NCBI GenBank assembly: GCA_934121925.1
Contig: CAKOVK010000009.1
Location: 1-56,524, forward strand
Direction: 5' to 3'
Source: an uncultured Clostridia bacterium
Lineage (GTDB): Bacteria > Bacillota > Clostridia > TANB77 > CAG-508
Length of the DNA stretch: 56,524 nucleotides
How positions within the stretch are numbered: position 1 is the first letter of the stretch; every line of letters begins with the position of its first letter. A program made the translations under genes and the position numbers. The notes under the pieces were generated by a model. That model worked only from the letters and a program-made list of their open reading frames with translations, did no database searches and had not been told where the DNA came from. This document shows, piece after piece, positions 17,467-24,976 of the stretch.

Positions 17467-18584
17467 ATTTTTTTATTACTCCCTTCATTTTATCTTCTTG
17501 CTCTTCCATTTGTTTTAATAGTTCTAATTGTGCTTTTGCTCTTATTAAATTATGATTTTCTATATTTTTGTCTACTGCAAAATATGTATCGCCATTTAAA
17601 TAATCTGCTAAAAATCTTATACCGTTTTCATAAGTCATCATCCAAACTCCGAAGTGGCAAAGTTTCCAATTCTTCTTGTGTAATTGTGTCTTTAAGTTCA
17701 CTTAAGAATCCTTTAGTATATGCTTCAAATCTATTTATATCTATTTTAATTTTGTCTAAATCTTGTTCATCTTCTTTTGCTGTTGTAATTCCTGTTCTTA
17801 GTCCTTCTCCAAAATCATATGCTAATGCTCCAGGCATTACAGTATCTAAATCTATTAAGCATACAGCTTTATCTGTATCTTTATCAAATAATATATTGCT
17901 AAGTTTTGTATCATTATGCGTAACTCTTAAAGGTATTTCTTTATTTTCTAATTTTTTTGTAATTATATTTGTTTTATTTAGTCTTTTTTCATCTGTAACA
18001 AAATTAATTACTTCTTTAGCTAATTCAAACCTTTCTTTCCTTTGAGATAAGTTTTCTTCATTTGAAAGTGCTTCTCTTAATTGTTCTACTCTATTTGGTG
18101 TATAATGAAATTTAGGTATTATTTCATATAGTTCATCCGCTGGGAATCCATGTAAATGCTTTTGAAATTTTCCTGCTGCTTTCCCTGCTTCTGAAAGTAT
18201 TTCCATATCTTCAGTAGTTAAATATGTTTTAGTATTATCTATAAATTCTTCCATTCTCCAATTGTCTTTGTATAAGCCATTTGGATTTTCATCTATTGGA
18301 TCTATCATCTTTATAGTAAGCCTATCTGTTGTTTCTCCCTTTTCTTCCGCTTTTTTACTCATATAGCTTGTTACTTTTTTTATGTTTTCCATAAGCTCTG
18401 GTAAATTTGGAAATACATTTGTATTTACATATTGAAGGATATATTTTTTTGTCTCTCCATTTTCTTTTTTGTATTTTATTGCATAGGTTTTATTTATATG
18501 TCCACTATTGCATTTTTCCAATTCTATTGGAGTTCCATCAATTTTAAAATTTTTTGCTATATTAATTAATTTTTCCTTATTCAT
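17456..18584 (-). CDS. APH-fold sugar kinase (N-acetylhexosamine 1-kinase-like), one CGG +1 site
   Basis: The 375-residue protein has an aminoglycoside-phosphotransferase fold: N-lobe start HINKTYAI, catalytic HNDTKLSNILFD near 237 and metal-binding CLIDLDTVMPG near 255, as in NahK-like N-acetylhexosamine kinases. The first frame ends shortly after EELETLPL at CGG 17651-17649. Skipping C gives LPL-G-VWMMTYENGIRFLADYLNGD, the conserved C-terminal segment of this subfamily. ATG 18584 is chosen for its AAGAGGTG site; an earlier TTG has none. It overlaps gltX by 11 bases. Substrate assignment is an inference; choline or other small-molecule kinases remain possible. Confidence 0.8.
17649..17651 (-). 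other. CGG(A) +1 recoding site, sugar-kinase-like gene
   Basis: CTT CGG A: in-frame reading gives RSLDDDL-stop; skipping C gives LPL-G-VWMMTYE (Gly312). Confidence 0.92.
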
Positions 18585-18672
18585 CTTTGCACCTCTTAAT
18601 ACAAAATTCAACTTAATAATTATACTATTTATATACTTAAAAGTAAAGAACCACCGCAGTATCCAGCTATTA

Positions 18673-19218
18673 TTAATTACTTTTCTCTTTAATTAATTTT
18701 TCATAACATTTTCTACATACTGGTATATAATCTTTCTCTCCCACAAGAATATCCCCAGATTTATTCGTTCCTTTATAATATGTATATATTGCATTTTCGT
18801 TTCTGCATACTTCACATACAGCAGTTAACATCTGTACATTATCTGACATACATAAAAGATCTCCCATTTTTCCAAAAGGTTTCCTTTCAGCTGTTAAGTT
18901 TAGTCCTGCTATAAAGAATTTCTTCCCTTTTTGTGCCAAATTATAAAGTTCATCTAAGTTTCCTTTTAAAAATTGAAATTCATCTATAACATATACATCT
19001 GCATCATAGTTTTTTATTTCGCTTATATTATCTATTCCTATTGCATCAGTTTTGTATCCTTTTCTACTTACAACCTCAACATTTGAAAATCTATCGTCTA
19101 TTTTAGGTTTAAAAATTTTTATATTCTTGCCTGCTATTTGTTGTCTTTGTGCTTCATCTAATATTTTCTGTGTTTTTCCACATTTCATAGGTCCTGTAAA
19201 TACATTTATATCTCCCAC
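18673..19218 (-). CDS. tdk: Thymidine kinase (type II)
   Basis: Tdk phosphorylates thymidine in nucleotide salvage. The 181-residue protein has the P-loop FTGPMKCGKT near 7-16 (most relatives have GPMxSGKS), the DExQF block VYVIDEFQFL near 75, the lasso segment near 103-115, and zinc cysteines CEVCRN and CRKCYEK. Length is normal. The start is GTG at 19218 with GGAGATG upstream. The neighbours on either side are unrelated and the gene is probably transcribed alone; the intergenic region before it is rich in palindromic repeats. Confidence 0.93.
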   Translation of the reverse strand: MGDINVFTGPMKCGKTQKILDEAQRQQIAGKNIKIFKPKIDDRFSNVEVVSRKGYKTDAIGIDNISEIKNYDADVYVIDEFQFLKGNLDELYNLAQKGKKFFIAGLNLTAERKPFGKMGDLLCMSDNVQMLTAVCEVCRNENAIYTYYKGTNKSGDILVGEKDYIPVCRKCYEKLIKEKSN

Positions 19219-19379
19219 TTTTATTACATCTCCATTATATTATTTTTCACATTTGTTACTATATTGTATTATAATATATATTATATTTTTTTGTAAATAT
19301 ATTTTGCAATTTTATTGTTCACTATTAATTATAATAGTGAATGTTACGAACAAATTATTAGTGTAATTTCTTTGAAGGC

Positions 19380-19578
19380 GGGCGATTAAAATCGCCCCTA
19401 CAACGTTTGCAATATATTTGGCATTTTGGGCGTATGCAATACGCCCCTACATTATTCAAATTTAAAAATTCTAGGGACAATCCCTAGAATTTTTTTCAGA
19501 TATTTTTTCGGGCAGACACAGAGCCTGCCCCTATATTTTTCCTTGATTCTACGATTGTGTGTCGCCGAGGGTGGCGAC
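19380..19578. repeat. Cluster of intergenic palindromes
   Basis: Four hairpin units and one terminator-like hairpin follow each other: GGGCGATTAAAATCGCCCC (19380), GGGCGTATGCAATACGCCCC (19428), AAATTCTAGGGA/TCCCTAGAATTT with a T run (19463-19496), GGGCAGACACAGAGCCTGCCC (19510) and GTCGCCGAGGGTGGCGAC (19561). Three end in CCCCTA. They resemble REP-type extragenic palindromes, sitting between tdk and RNase J. No gene lies here. Confidence 0.75.
19463..19496. terminator. Terminator-like hairpin after RNase J
   Basis: AAAAATTCTAGGGA pairs with TCCCTAGAATTTTTTT around a short loop. A/T runs on both sides allow function on either strand. Confidence 0.7.
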
Positions 19579-19593
19579 CCATACAACGTTTTA

Positions 19594-21417
19594 TTAAATT
19601 TCCATAATTATTGGTAAAATCATTGGATCTCTTTTTGTTTTCTTATAAATATAATCTCTCAATTCTTCTCTTAGTAATGATTTTATTGTAGACCAATCTG
19701 TTATATGTTTCTCCTCAAATTTTAATATTTCTGCTCTTAATAATTGTTTTATTTCTTCCATTAAATTTTCAGATTCTCTTACATATACAAATCCTCTTGA
19801 AAGAACATCTGGCCCAGCAACAACTGTTCCTGTCACTGAATCCATAGTTAGAACTATTATTATAAGTCCGTCTTGAGATAAACGTTGTCTATCTCTTAAA
19901 ACTATATTTCCGACATCACCAACACCTAATCCATCTACCATTATTTTTCCAACTGGTACTGTTCCAGCAAGCTTAGCTTCATATTCATTTAGTTCTAGTA
20001 CCCTACCATTTGTCATAATGAATATATTCTCTGGATCAACTCCAACTTTTTTTGCTGTTTCACTATGAGCTATTAATTGTCTGTATTCACCATGTACTGG
20101 TATAAAGTATTTTGGTCTTATTAAGCTAATCATCAATTTTTGTTCTTCTTGGCAAGCATGTCCAGAAACATGTATATCTTCTAGTGCATTATAAATTACT
20201 TCTGCTCCAATTTTCATTAAATCATCTATAACTTTAGAAACTGAGTTTTCATTTCCTGGTATTGGGTTTGCAGATATTATAATTAAATCATTTGGAGTTA
20301 TTTGAACTTTCTTATGTTCTCCTGATGCCATTCTTGTAAGTGCTGACATTGTTTCTCCTTGGCTTCCAGTTGTTATTATTGTTAATTTTTCATCTGGATA
20401 TGATTTTATCATATCTATATCTATAAAAACGTTATCTGGAACTTTTATATATCCAAATTTTCTAGCTGTTTCAATAGTATTTACCATACTTCTTCCACAT
20501 ATTGCAACTTTTCTTCCATATTTAACTGCCGAATTAACAATTTGTTGAATTCTATGAACATTTGAAGAGAATGTTGCAACTACAATTCTTTTTGTACAAT
20601 TTATAAATAACTTATCTAGTACTTCCCCAACAGTACTTTCAGACATAGTATAACCTTTTCTTTCTGAATTTGTGCTATCAGACATAAGGGCTAAAACGCC
20701 TTTATTTCCAAGTTCTGCAAGTCTTCCAAAATCGATCATTTCTCCATCTATTGGTGTATAGTCTATTTTAAAATCACCTGTATGCACAACTGTTCCTACT
20801 GGTGTATGAATAGCAAGTGAGCATGCATCTGGTATACTATGTGTAATCCTTATAAACTCTACTTTCATTGAACCTAAGCTTACTGTCTGTCCAGGTGTAA
20901 CTACTTTCAACTTTGCACTTTTTAACAATTTATGTTCTTCTAACTTATGTTCTATTAATCCTATTGTAAGTTTTGTTCCATATATAGGCACATTAAATTG
21001 TTTTAGCAAATATGGTATTGACCCTATATGGTCTTCATGTCCATGTGTTATAACTAATCCCTTTATTTTTTCTTTATTTTTCTCTAAATATGTTAAATCT
21101 GGTATAACTAAGTCTATTCCAAGCATATCATCTTCTGGAAATGCTAATCCACAGTCTACTAATACTATATCATTTTCGTATTCAAATACTGTGATATTTT
21201 TCCCTATTTCCAATAGTCCACCAAGTGGTATTATTTTTAATTTTGATTTTTTAAATTTAAATTGTTCTGTTTGATTTTTTTCTTTGTTTTTTTTCTTTGT
21301 TTTTTTAATTTTTTCTCCTTCCTTATTTACCTTGCTTGTCTTATTTGTCCTTGGTCTATAATTTCTTTTTACTTTTTCTTGCATTTTTTTGTCATTATTA
21401 TTTATAGCTTCTTCCAT
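19594..21417 (-). CDS. rnjA: Ribonuclease J
   Basis: RNase J is the Firmicutes 5'-3' exo/endoribonuclease that matures and degrades RNA. The 607-residue protein has a Lys-rich, probably disordered N-terminal extension (about residues 1-50). The metallo-beta-lactamase core follows, with VDCGLAFPEDDMLGID, THGHEDHIGSIPYLL near 123, HTGDFKIDYTP near 216, a beta-CASP region with TTGSQGETMSAL, and VHGEYRQL near 443. Length and motifs are normal apart from the extension. AAGGAAG precedes the ATG. All four CGG occurrences are out of phase and read normally. Confidence 0.94.
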   Translation of the reverse strand: MEEAINNNDKKMQEKVKRNYRPRTNKTSKVNKEGEKIKKTKKKNKEKNQTEQFKFKKSKLKIIPLGGLLEIGKNITVFEYENDIVLVDCGLAFPEDDMLGIDLVIPDLTYLEKNKEKIKGLVITHGHEDHIGSIPYLLKQFNVPIYGTKLTIGLIEHKLEEHKLLKSAKLKVVTPGQTVSLGSMKVEFIRITHSIPDACSLAIHTPVGTVVHTGDFKIDYTPIDGEMIDFGRLAELGNKGVLALMSDSTNSERKGYTMSESTVGEVLDKLFINCTKRIVVATFSSNVHRIQQIVNSAVKYGRKVAICGRSMVNTIETARKFGYIKVPDNVFIDIDMIKSYPDEKLTIITTGSQGETMSALTRMASGEHKKVQITPNDLIIISANPIPGNENSVSKVIDDLMKIGAEVIYNALEDIHVSGHACQEEQKLMISLIRPKYFIPVHGEYRQLIAHSETAKKVGVDPENIFIMTNGRVLELNEYEAKLAGTVPVGKIMVDGLGVGDVGNIVLRDRQRLSQDGLIIIVLTMDSVTGTVVAGPDVLSRGFVYVRESENLMEEIKQLLRAEILKFEEKHITDWSTIKSLLREELRDYIYKKTKRDPMILPIIMEI

Positions 21418-21926
21418 TTATTATTACTTCCTTTCTTTTTTTTAGGTTACGTACAAAATAATTGTTACTAAATATTTATTTTGCCAATTCTATTAAATAT
21501 TTCTAAAACTAATTTTTTTGCTCAACAAAAAATTAGTTTAATAATTTAAACTAATGATTCTTTAACTATATATAATTATATCCCGTTCAATTTTATTTAT
21601 AATTATATTATTATCTATATTTTATTTATAAAATGTATCTATCTCCTAATACTTTTATAATATTACTTTTATTAACGTTATTTTCCGAATCATTATTTAT
21701 TATATACAAAAATCTCATACTTGACCTAGTTTTAGGTACAAACTAAATATTATTATACTATATTTTTTTTGTTCTGTCAAATTTCTGTGTTGTTTGTTAC
21801 CTTAGTTTTTGTACTTTAATGGATAACTAAAATTTATCTTTTCCTTATGTAACACATTTTTTTTAATTGAATAATATATAACATACTAATGAATAAGAAA
21901 TTAAAGTTTAGAAGGGAGTATGCGCC
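21418..21926. other. Intergenic region, AT-rich, no gene seen
   Basis: About 500 bases with stops in all frames. The only clear structure is ACTAATTTTTTTG (21508) pairing with CAAAAAATTAGT (to 21537), a terminator-like hairpin. The right end holds the RBS of the first Cys-rich peptide. A promoter for that gene is likely, but I cannot place it with confidence. Confidence 0.5.
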
Positions 21927-22025
21927 ATGAGAAGTTGTTGTTCTTCAAATGATGAAATTTTGTGGTTTATCATTTTATTTTTATTACTTTTCTGTGGATG
22001 TGGTAACAGGGGTTGCTGCTGCTAA
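21927..22025 (+). CDS. Tiny Cys-rich single-helix protein 1
   Basis: A 32-residue protein with four N-terminal residues before a Cys pair, a central hydrophobic stretch (ILWFIILFLLLF) and a Gly/Cys tail (CGCGNRGCCC). AAGGGAG lies nine bases before the ATG. The layout (Cys pair, membrane helix, Cys-rich end) repeats in the next gene 62 bases downstream. Small Gly/Cys-rich one-helix proteins of this kind occur in spore formers (YjcZ-like group), so a spore or envelope role is an inference. No database family is certain. Confidence 0.6.
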   Translation: MRSCCSSNDEILWFIILFLLLFCGCGNRGCCC

Positions 22026-22087
22026 AATCTAGTCCCCTGCTTGACTTTATAGAAGAGTGTGTACTTATTTTGAGGAGGTGAAACATT

Positions 22088-22210
22088 ATGCCAGAAAATA
22101 GAGGAGGATGCGGATGCGGATTCGGATTCGGTGGAGATTGCTGCTGGATTATAATCCTTATAATATTAATATGCTGCTGCTGTGGTGGAAATAACAACGG
22201 ATGTTGTTAA
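22088..22210 (+). CDS. Tiny Cys/Gly-rich single-helix protein 2
   Basis: A 40-residue protein with a Gly/Cys N-terminus (RGGCGCGFGFGGDCCW), one hydrophobic segment (IIILIILI) and a CCCCGGNNNGCC end. TGAGGAGGTG precedes the ATG. It appears to be a paralogue or partner of the gene at 21927 and is likely cotranscribed. Its coding strand holds five CGG trinucleotides, all in the phase NNC-GGA or NNC-GGT (TGC, TGC, TTC, TTC, AAC before GG). All read normally, a useful internal control for the CGG rule. Confidence 0.65.
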   Translation: MPENRGGCGCGFGFGGDCCWIIILIILICCCCGGNNNGCC

Positions 22211-22214
22211 TTTT

Positions 22215-22347
22215 GAACAAAGCGACTTAAGTCACCCTTTGTTCTCGCCGATTTGAGTTTCCTAATGAAATGAGGAAATCTCAAAGGCAATAGCGATTAT
22301 AGCATTTTTATATACTAGGAAATGAAAAATTTCCTAGTATATAAAAA
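22215..22347. repeat. Three-hairpin intergenic element, copy B
   Basis: Hairpin 1 is GAACAAAG ... CTTTGTTC with inner GACTTAAGTC. Hairpin 2 is TTTGAGTTTCC / GGAAATCTCAAA followed by GGCAATAGCGATTATAGC. Hairpin 3 is CTAGGAAAT / ATTTCCTAG inside TATA arms. A near-identical partial copy lies at 56428; diverged copies lie at 8374 and 47181. Confidence 0.85.
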
Positions 22348-22380
22348 AGGATAGCCTTAATGCTATCCTTCATTTTTTAT
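22344..22380. terminator. Bidirectional terminator between Cys-rich genes and the groEL side
   Basis: AAAAAGGATAGC pairs with GCTATCCTT around CTTAAT, followed by CATTTTTTATTTT. It ends the plus-strand Cys-rich unit and lies at the 3' end of the minus-strand gene 22490-22377. Confidence 0.85.
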
Positions 22381-22490
22381 TTTGTTTTTTCTTGTTTTTT
22401 TGTTTTCTTTTCGTTTCTTCTTTCTTGTTCTACTTCTACACTTTTCTTTCTTCTATCTTCAAATATTTTTCCTTTTTTATCTGTAACCAT
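22377..22490 (-). CDS. Small Lys/Glu-rich protein
   Basis: A 37-residue open frame starting MVTDKKGKIFEDRRKK, highly charged and probably unstructured or a single amphipathic helix. GAGGTGATAATAT before the ATG is a good ribosome site. It lies 69 bases after groEL on the same strand and ends at a strong terminator. Similar short basic proteins are common in Clostridia but have no assigned function. Coding status rests on RBS, position and terminator. Confidence 0.5.
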   Translation of the reverse strand: MVTDKKGKIFEDRRKKSVEVEQERRNEKKTKKQEKTK

Positions 22491-22559
22491 ATATTATCAC
22501 CTCATAATCATTTGTATAATATGAGTATAATATATTATCACGCAAAATGTCAATATATA

Positions 22560-24197
22560 TTAGTACATTCCTTCCATTCCTTGTGGCATTCCTGCATTTG
22601 CATGATCACATCCACATTCTTTTTCTTTTTTCTCTGTTACAACGCTTTCTGTTGTAAGAATCATTGATGCTATGCTTGCTGCATTTTGAAGTGCACTACG
22701 TGTTACTTTTGTTGGATCAACAATACCTGTTTTTTTCATATCAACATATTCTTCTTTTGCTGCATTAAATCCAATTCCATCTTCACTTGATTTTATTTTA
22801 TTTAATATAACCGCACCTTCTAATCCTGCATTTGTTGCAATTTGTCTTACTGGTTCTTCCAATGCTTTTAAAACTATTTTTGCACCTATTTTCTCTTCTT
22901 CTGATAATCCATCTAAACATTTTTCTACTGATGGCATAATGTTTACAAGTGCTGTTCCTCCACCTGCAACTATTCCTTCTTCAACAGCAGCTTTTGTTGC
23001 AGATAAAGCATCTTCTATTCTTAGCTTTTTCTCTTTCATTTCTACTTCTGTTGCTGCACCAACTTCTATTACAGCTACTCCTCCAGCTATTTTTGCTAGA
23101 CGTTCTTGTAATTTTTCTTTATCAAATTCGCTAGTTGTTTCTTCTAGTTGTGTTTTTATTTGTTTTACTCTTGCAGATAATTTTTCTTTATCTCCTGCTC
23201 CATCTACTATTATTGTGTTTTCTTTTTGTATTTTAACTTGTTTTGCTCTTCCTAATTGTTCAATTGTTGTATCTTTTAATTCTAATCCTAAATCAGAAGT
23301 TATAACTTCTCCACCAGTTAGAACTGCTATATCTTCTAGCATTTCTTTTCTTCTATCTCCAAAGCCCGGAGCTTTTACTGCAGCAACATTTAGCACTCCT
23401 CTTAATTTGTTTAGTACTAATGTTGATAATGCTTCGCTTTCAATATCATCTGCTATTATTAGTAATTTTCCTGATTGTTGCATTAAACTTTCTAACAATG
23501 GTAATATTTCTTGGATATTGCTAATCTTTTTATCTGTGATTAATATATATGGATTTTCCATTACTGTTTCCATTTTATCTGTATCTGTTACGAAATATGG
23601 TGATATATATCCTTTATCAAATTGCATACCTTCTACAACATTTAATCCTGTTGTTGCTGTTTTAGATTCTTCTATTGTTATAACACCATCTTTTGAAACT
23701 TTCTCCATTGCTTCTGCAATTAATTCTCCTATTTCATTGCTGTTTGCAGAAATGCTTGCTACTCTTGCTATATCTTCTTTTCCATTTATTTCTGAGCTAA
23801 TTTCTTTTAGTCCTTCTACTGCTGATTCCACTGCTTTATCTATTCCTCTTTTTATAGCCATTGGGTCTCCACCAGCAGCTACATTTTTTACTCCTTCTTT
23901 AATTATAGCTTGCGCTAAAACTGTTGCTGTTGTTGTTCCATCACCTGCAATATCATTTGTTTTAGTTGCAACTTCTTTAACTAATCTAGCTCCTATATTT
24001 TCATATGGGTCATCTAATTCAATTTCTTTTGCTATTGTAACACCATCATTTGTAATAAGTGGTGCACCAAAACTTTTATCTAATACAACATTTCTACCTT
24101 TAGGTCCAAGTGTCACTTTAACTGTATCAGCTAATTTATTTACGCCATCTAACATTTTCTTTCTGGCATCTTCTCCAAATTTAATCTCTTTTGACAT
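22560..24197 (-). CDS. groEL: Chaperonin GroEL
   Basis: GroEL is the 60-kDa folding chaperonin. The 545-residue protein has KFGEDARKKMLDGVN at the start, GPKGRNVVLDKSFG near 32, NDIAGDGTTTATVLAQ near 82-97, and the GVAVIEVGAATEVEMKEKKLRIEDAL block near 373. The tail is ECGCDHANAGMPQGMEGMY: a shortened GGM-type tail with two extra cysteines and a histidine. AAAAGGAGACG precedes the ATG. It is cotranscribed with groES and shares its CIRCE control; a GAAGTGTGA-type palindrome separates the two genes. Confidence 0.97.
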   Translation of the reverse strand: MSKEIKFGEDARKKMLDGVNKLADTVKVTLGPKGRNVVLDKSFGAPLITNDGVTIAKEIELDDPYENIGARLVKEVATKTNDIAGDGTTTATVLAQAIIKEGVKNVAAGGDPMAIKRGIDKAVESAVEGLKEISSEINGKEDIARVASISANSNEIGELIAEAMEKVSKDGVITIEESKTATTGLNVVEGMQFDKGYISPYFVTDTDKMETVMENPYILITDKKISNIQEILPLLESLMQQSGKLLIIADDIESEALSTLVLNKLRGVLNVAAVKAPGFGDRRKEMLEDIAVLTGGEVITSDLGLELKDTTIEQLGRAKQVKIQKENTIIVDGAGDKEKLSARVKQIKTQLEETTSEFDKEKLQERLAKIAGGVAVIEVGAATEVEMKEKKLRIEDALSATKAAVEEGIVAGGGTALVNIMPSVEKCLDGLSEEEKIGAKIVLKALEEPVRQIATNAGLEGAVILNKIKSSEDGIGFNAAKEEYVDMKKTGIVDPTKVTRSALQNAASIASMILTTESVVTEKKEKECGCDHANAGMPQGMEGMY

Positions 24198-24249
24198 ATA
24201 TATCGTCTCCTTTTTAATTTTATTTGATATGAGTTGTAAATTACTGAAT

Positions 24250-24351
24250 GGATGTGTGCGGTGTGATGTGGGAAGTGTGATTTATATAGTCAAGACTTCG
24301 CAGGGCTTTCCATATTTTTCACACTTCTCACCTCTTACTTCACACTTCTTA
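24250..24351. repeat. GAAGTGTGA-type palindromic repeat, copy a
   Basis: The left arm GTGTGATGTGGGAAGTGTGA is mirrored by TCACACTTCTCACCTCTTAC and ACTTCACACTTC around a loop with AAGACTTCGCAGG. It lies inside the groES-groEL message. Other copies: 24875, 30404, 49385 and decayed ones at 53690, 31190 and 44472. Confidence 0.8.
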
Positions 24352-24378
24352 AAATTTACAATTTAACTGATTATAAAT

Positions 24379-24648
24379 TTACTCAACTGTAGCTAAAATA
24401 TCCTCCTGCTTAACTATCGTATACTCTGTATCTTCATATTTTACTTCTGTTCCAGAATATTTATTTATAATAACTTTGTCACCTTCTTTTATGTACATCT
24501 TTACATCTTCTGTTCCTGGTCCTACTGCTACAACTTCTGCTATTTGTGGTTTTTCTTTAGAACCACTTGATAAAATGATTCCGCTTTTTGTGGTTTCTTC
24601 ACTTTCTATCATTTTTATTAGTACTCTATCTGCTAATGGTTTAATCAT
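24379..24648 (-). CDS. groES: Co-chaperonin GroES
   Basis: GroES caps the GroEL cavity. The 89-residue protein starts MIKPLADRVLIKMIE and has the mobile-loop region EETTKSGIILSSGSKEKPQ, then EVVAVGPGTED and the end YTIVKQEDILATVE. The ATG at 24648 is preceded by AAAGGAGG; an earlier in-frame start lacks an RBS. A CIRCE operator and a sigma-A-like promoter lie 50-106 bases upstream. AGC-GGA within the mobile loop reads normally. Confidence 0.95.
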   Translation of the reverse strand: MIKPLADRVLIKMIESEETTKSGIILSSGSKEKPQIAEVVAVGPGTEDVKMYIKEGDKVIINKYSGTEVKYEDTEYTIVKQEDILATVE

Positions 24649-24697
24649 AATCACATTCCTCCTTTTGATTTGATTATTTGTCACTTTTTGTTAAAAA

Positions 24698-24724
24698 TTA
24701 GCAGTCTACTTCTTCGACTGCTAA
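24698..24724. promoter_or_regulatory. CIRCE-type operator (HrcA site), variant
   Basis: TTAGCAGTC-N9-GACTGCTAA is a perfect 9-9-9 inverted repeat before groES. Consensus CIRCE is TTAGCACTC-N9-GAGTGCTAA; here one base pair in each arm is changed symmetrically (C/G to G/C). That keeps dyad symmetry and suggests a coevolved HrcA. Confidence 0.85.
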
Positions 24725-24727
24725 TAA

Positions 24728-24754
24728 TTTATACCCATTTATATAAAAAGTCAA
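24728..24754 (-). promoter_or_regulatory. Likely groES-groEL promoter
   Basis: TTGACT (24754-24749), about 15 bases, then TATAAA (24733-24728) on the minus strand immediately before the CIRCE site. The spacer is short, so the exact -10 may be shifted by one or two bases. Confidence 0.55.
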
Positions 24755-24874
24755 TAGGTTTTATTAATTTTATTCAGATTTTTTATTGTTATTCTTTTAG
24801 CTATATTTTTCTTTTTACCTTTAAATAATTTTTATTATAATTACTATAAAAATTGAAATTTATCTAATGAATAT

Positions 24875-24969
24875 GAGAAGTGAGAAGTGTGATGTGAAAG
24901 GTGGAATTTATAGGTTCAAGACTTCGCAGACTCCTTTTTTTCACACTTCTCACTTCACACTTCTCACTT
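24875..24969. repeat. GAAGTGTGA-type palindromic repeat, copy b
   Basis: GAGAAGTGAGAAGTGTGATG is mirrored by TCACACTTCTCACTTCACAC around AAGACTTCGCAGAC. It lies directly after the dnaE stop. Confidence 0.8.
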
Positions 24970-24976
24970 AGTAAAA

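Noticed and set aside
22939..24366. Long plus-strand frame opposite groEL
   Set aside because: It is an antisense shadow: low-complexity Ser/Ile/Leu-rich translation with no RBS, lying over a certain GroEL gene.
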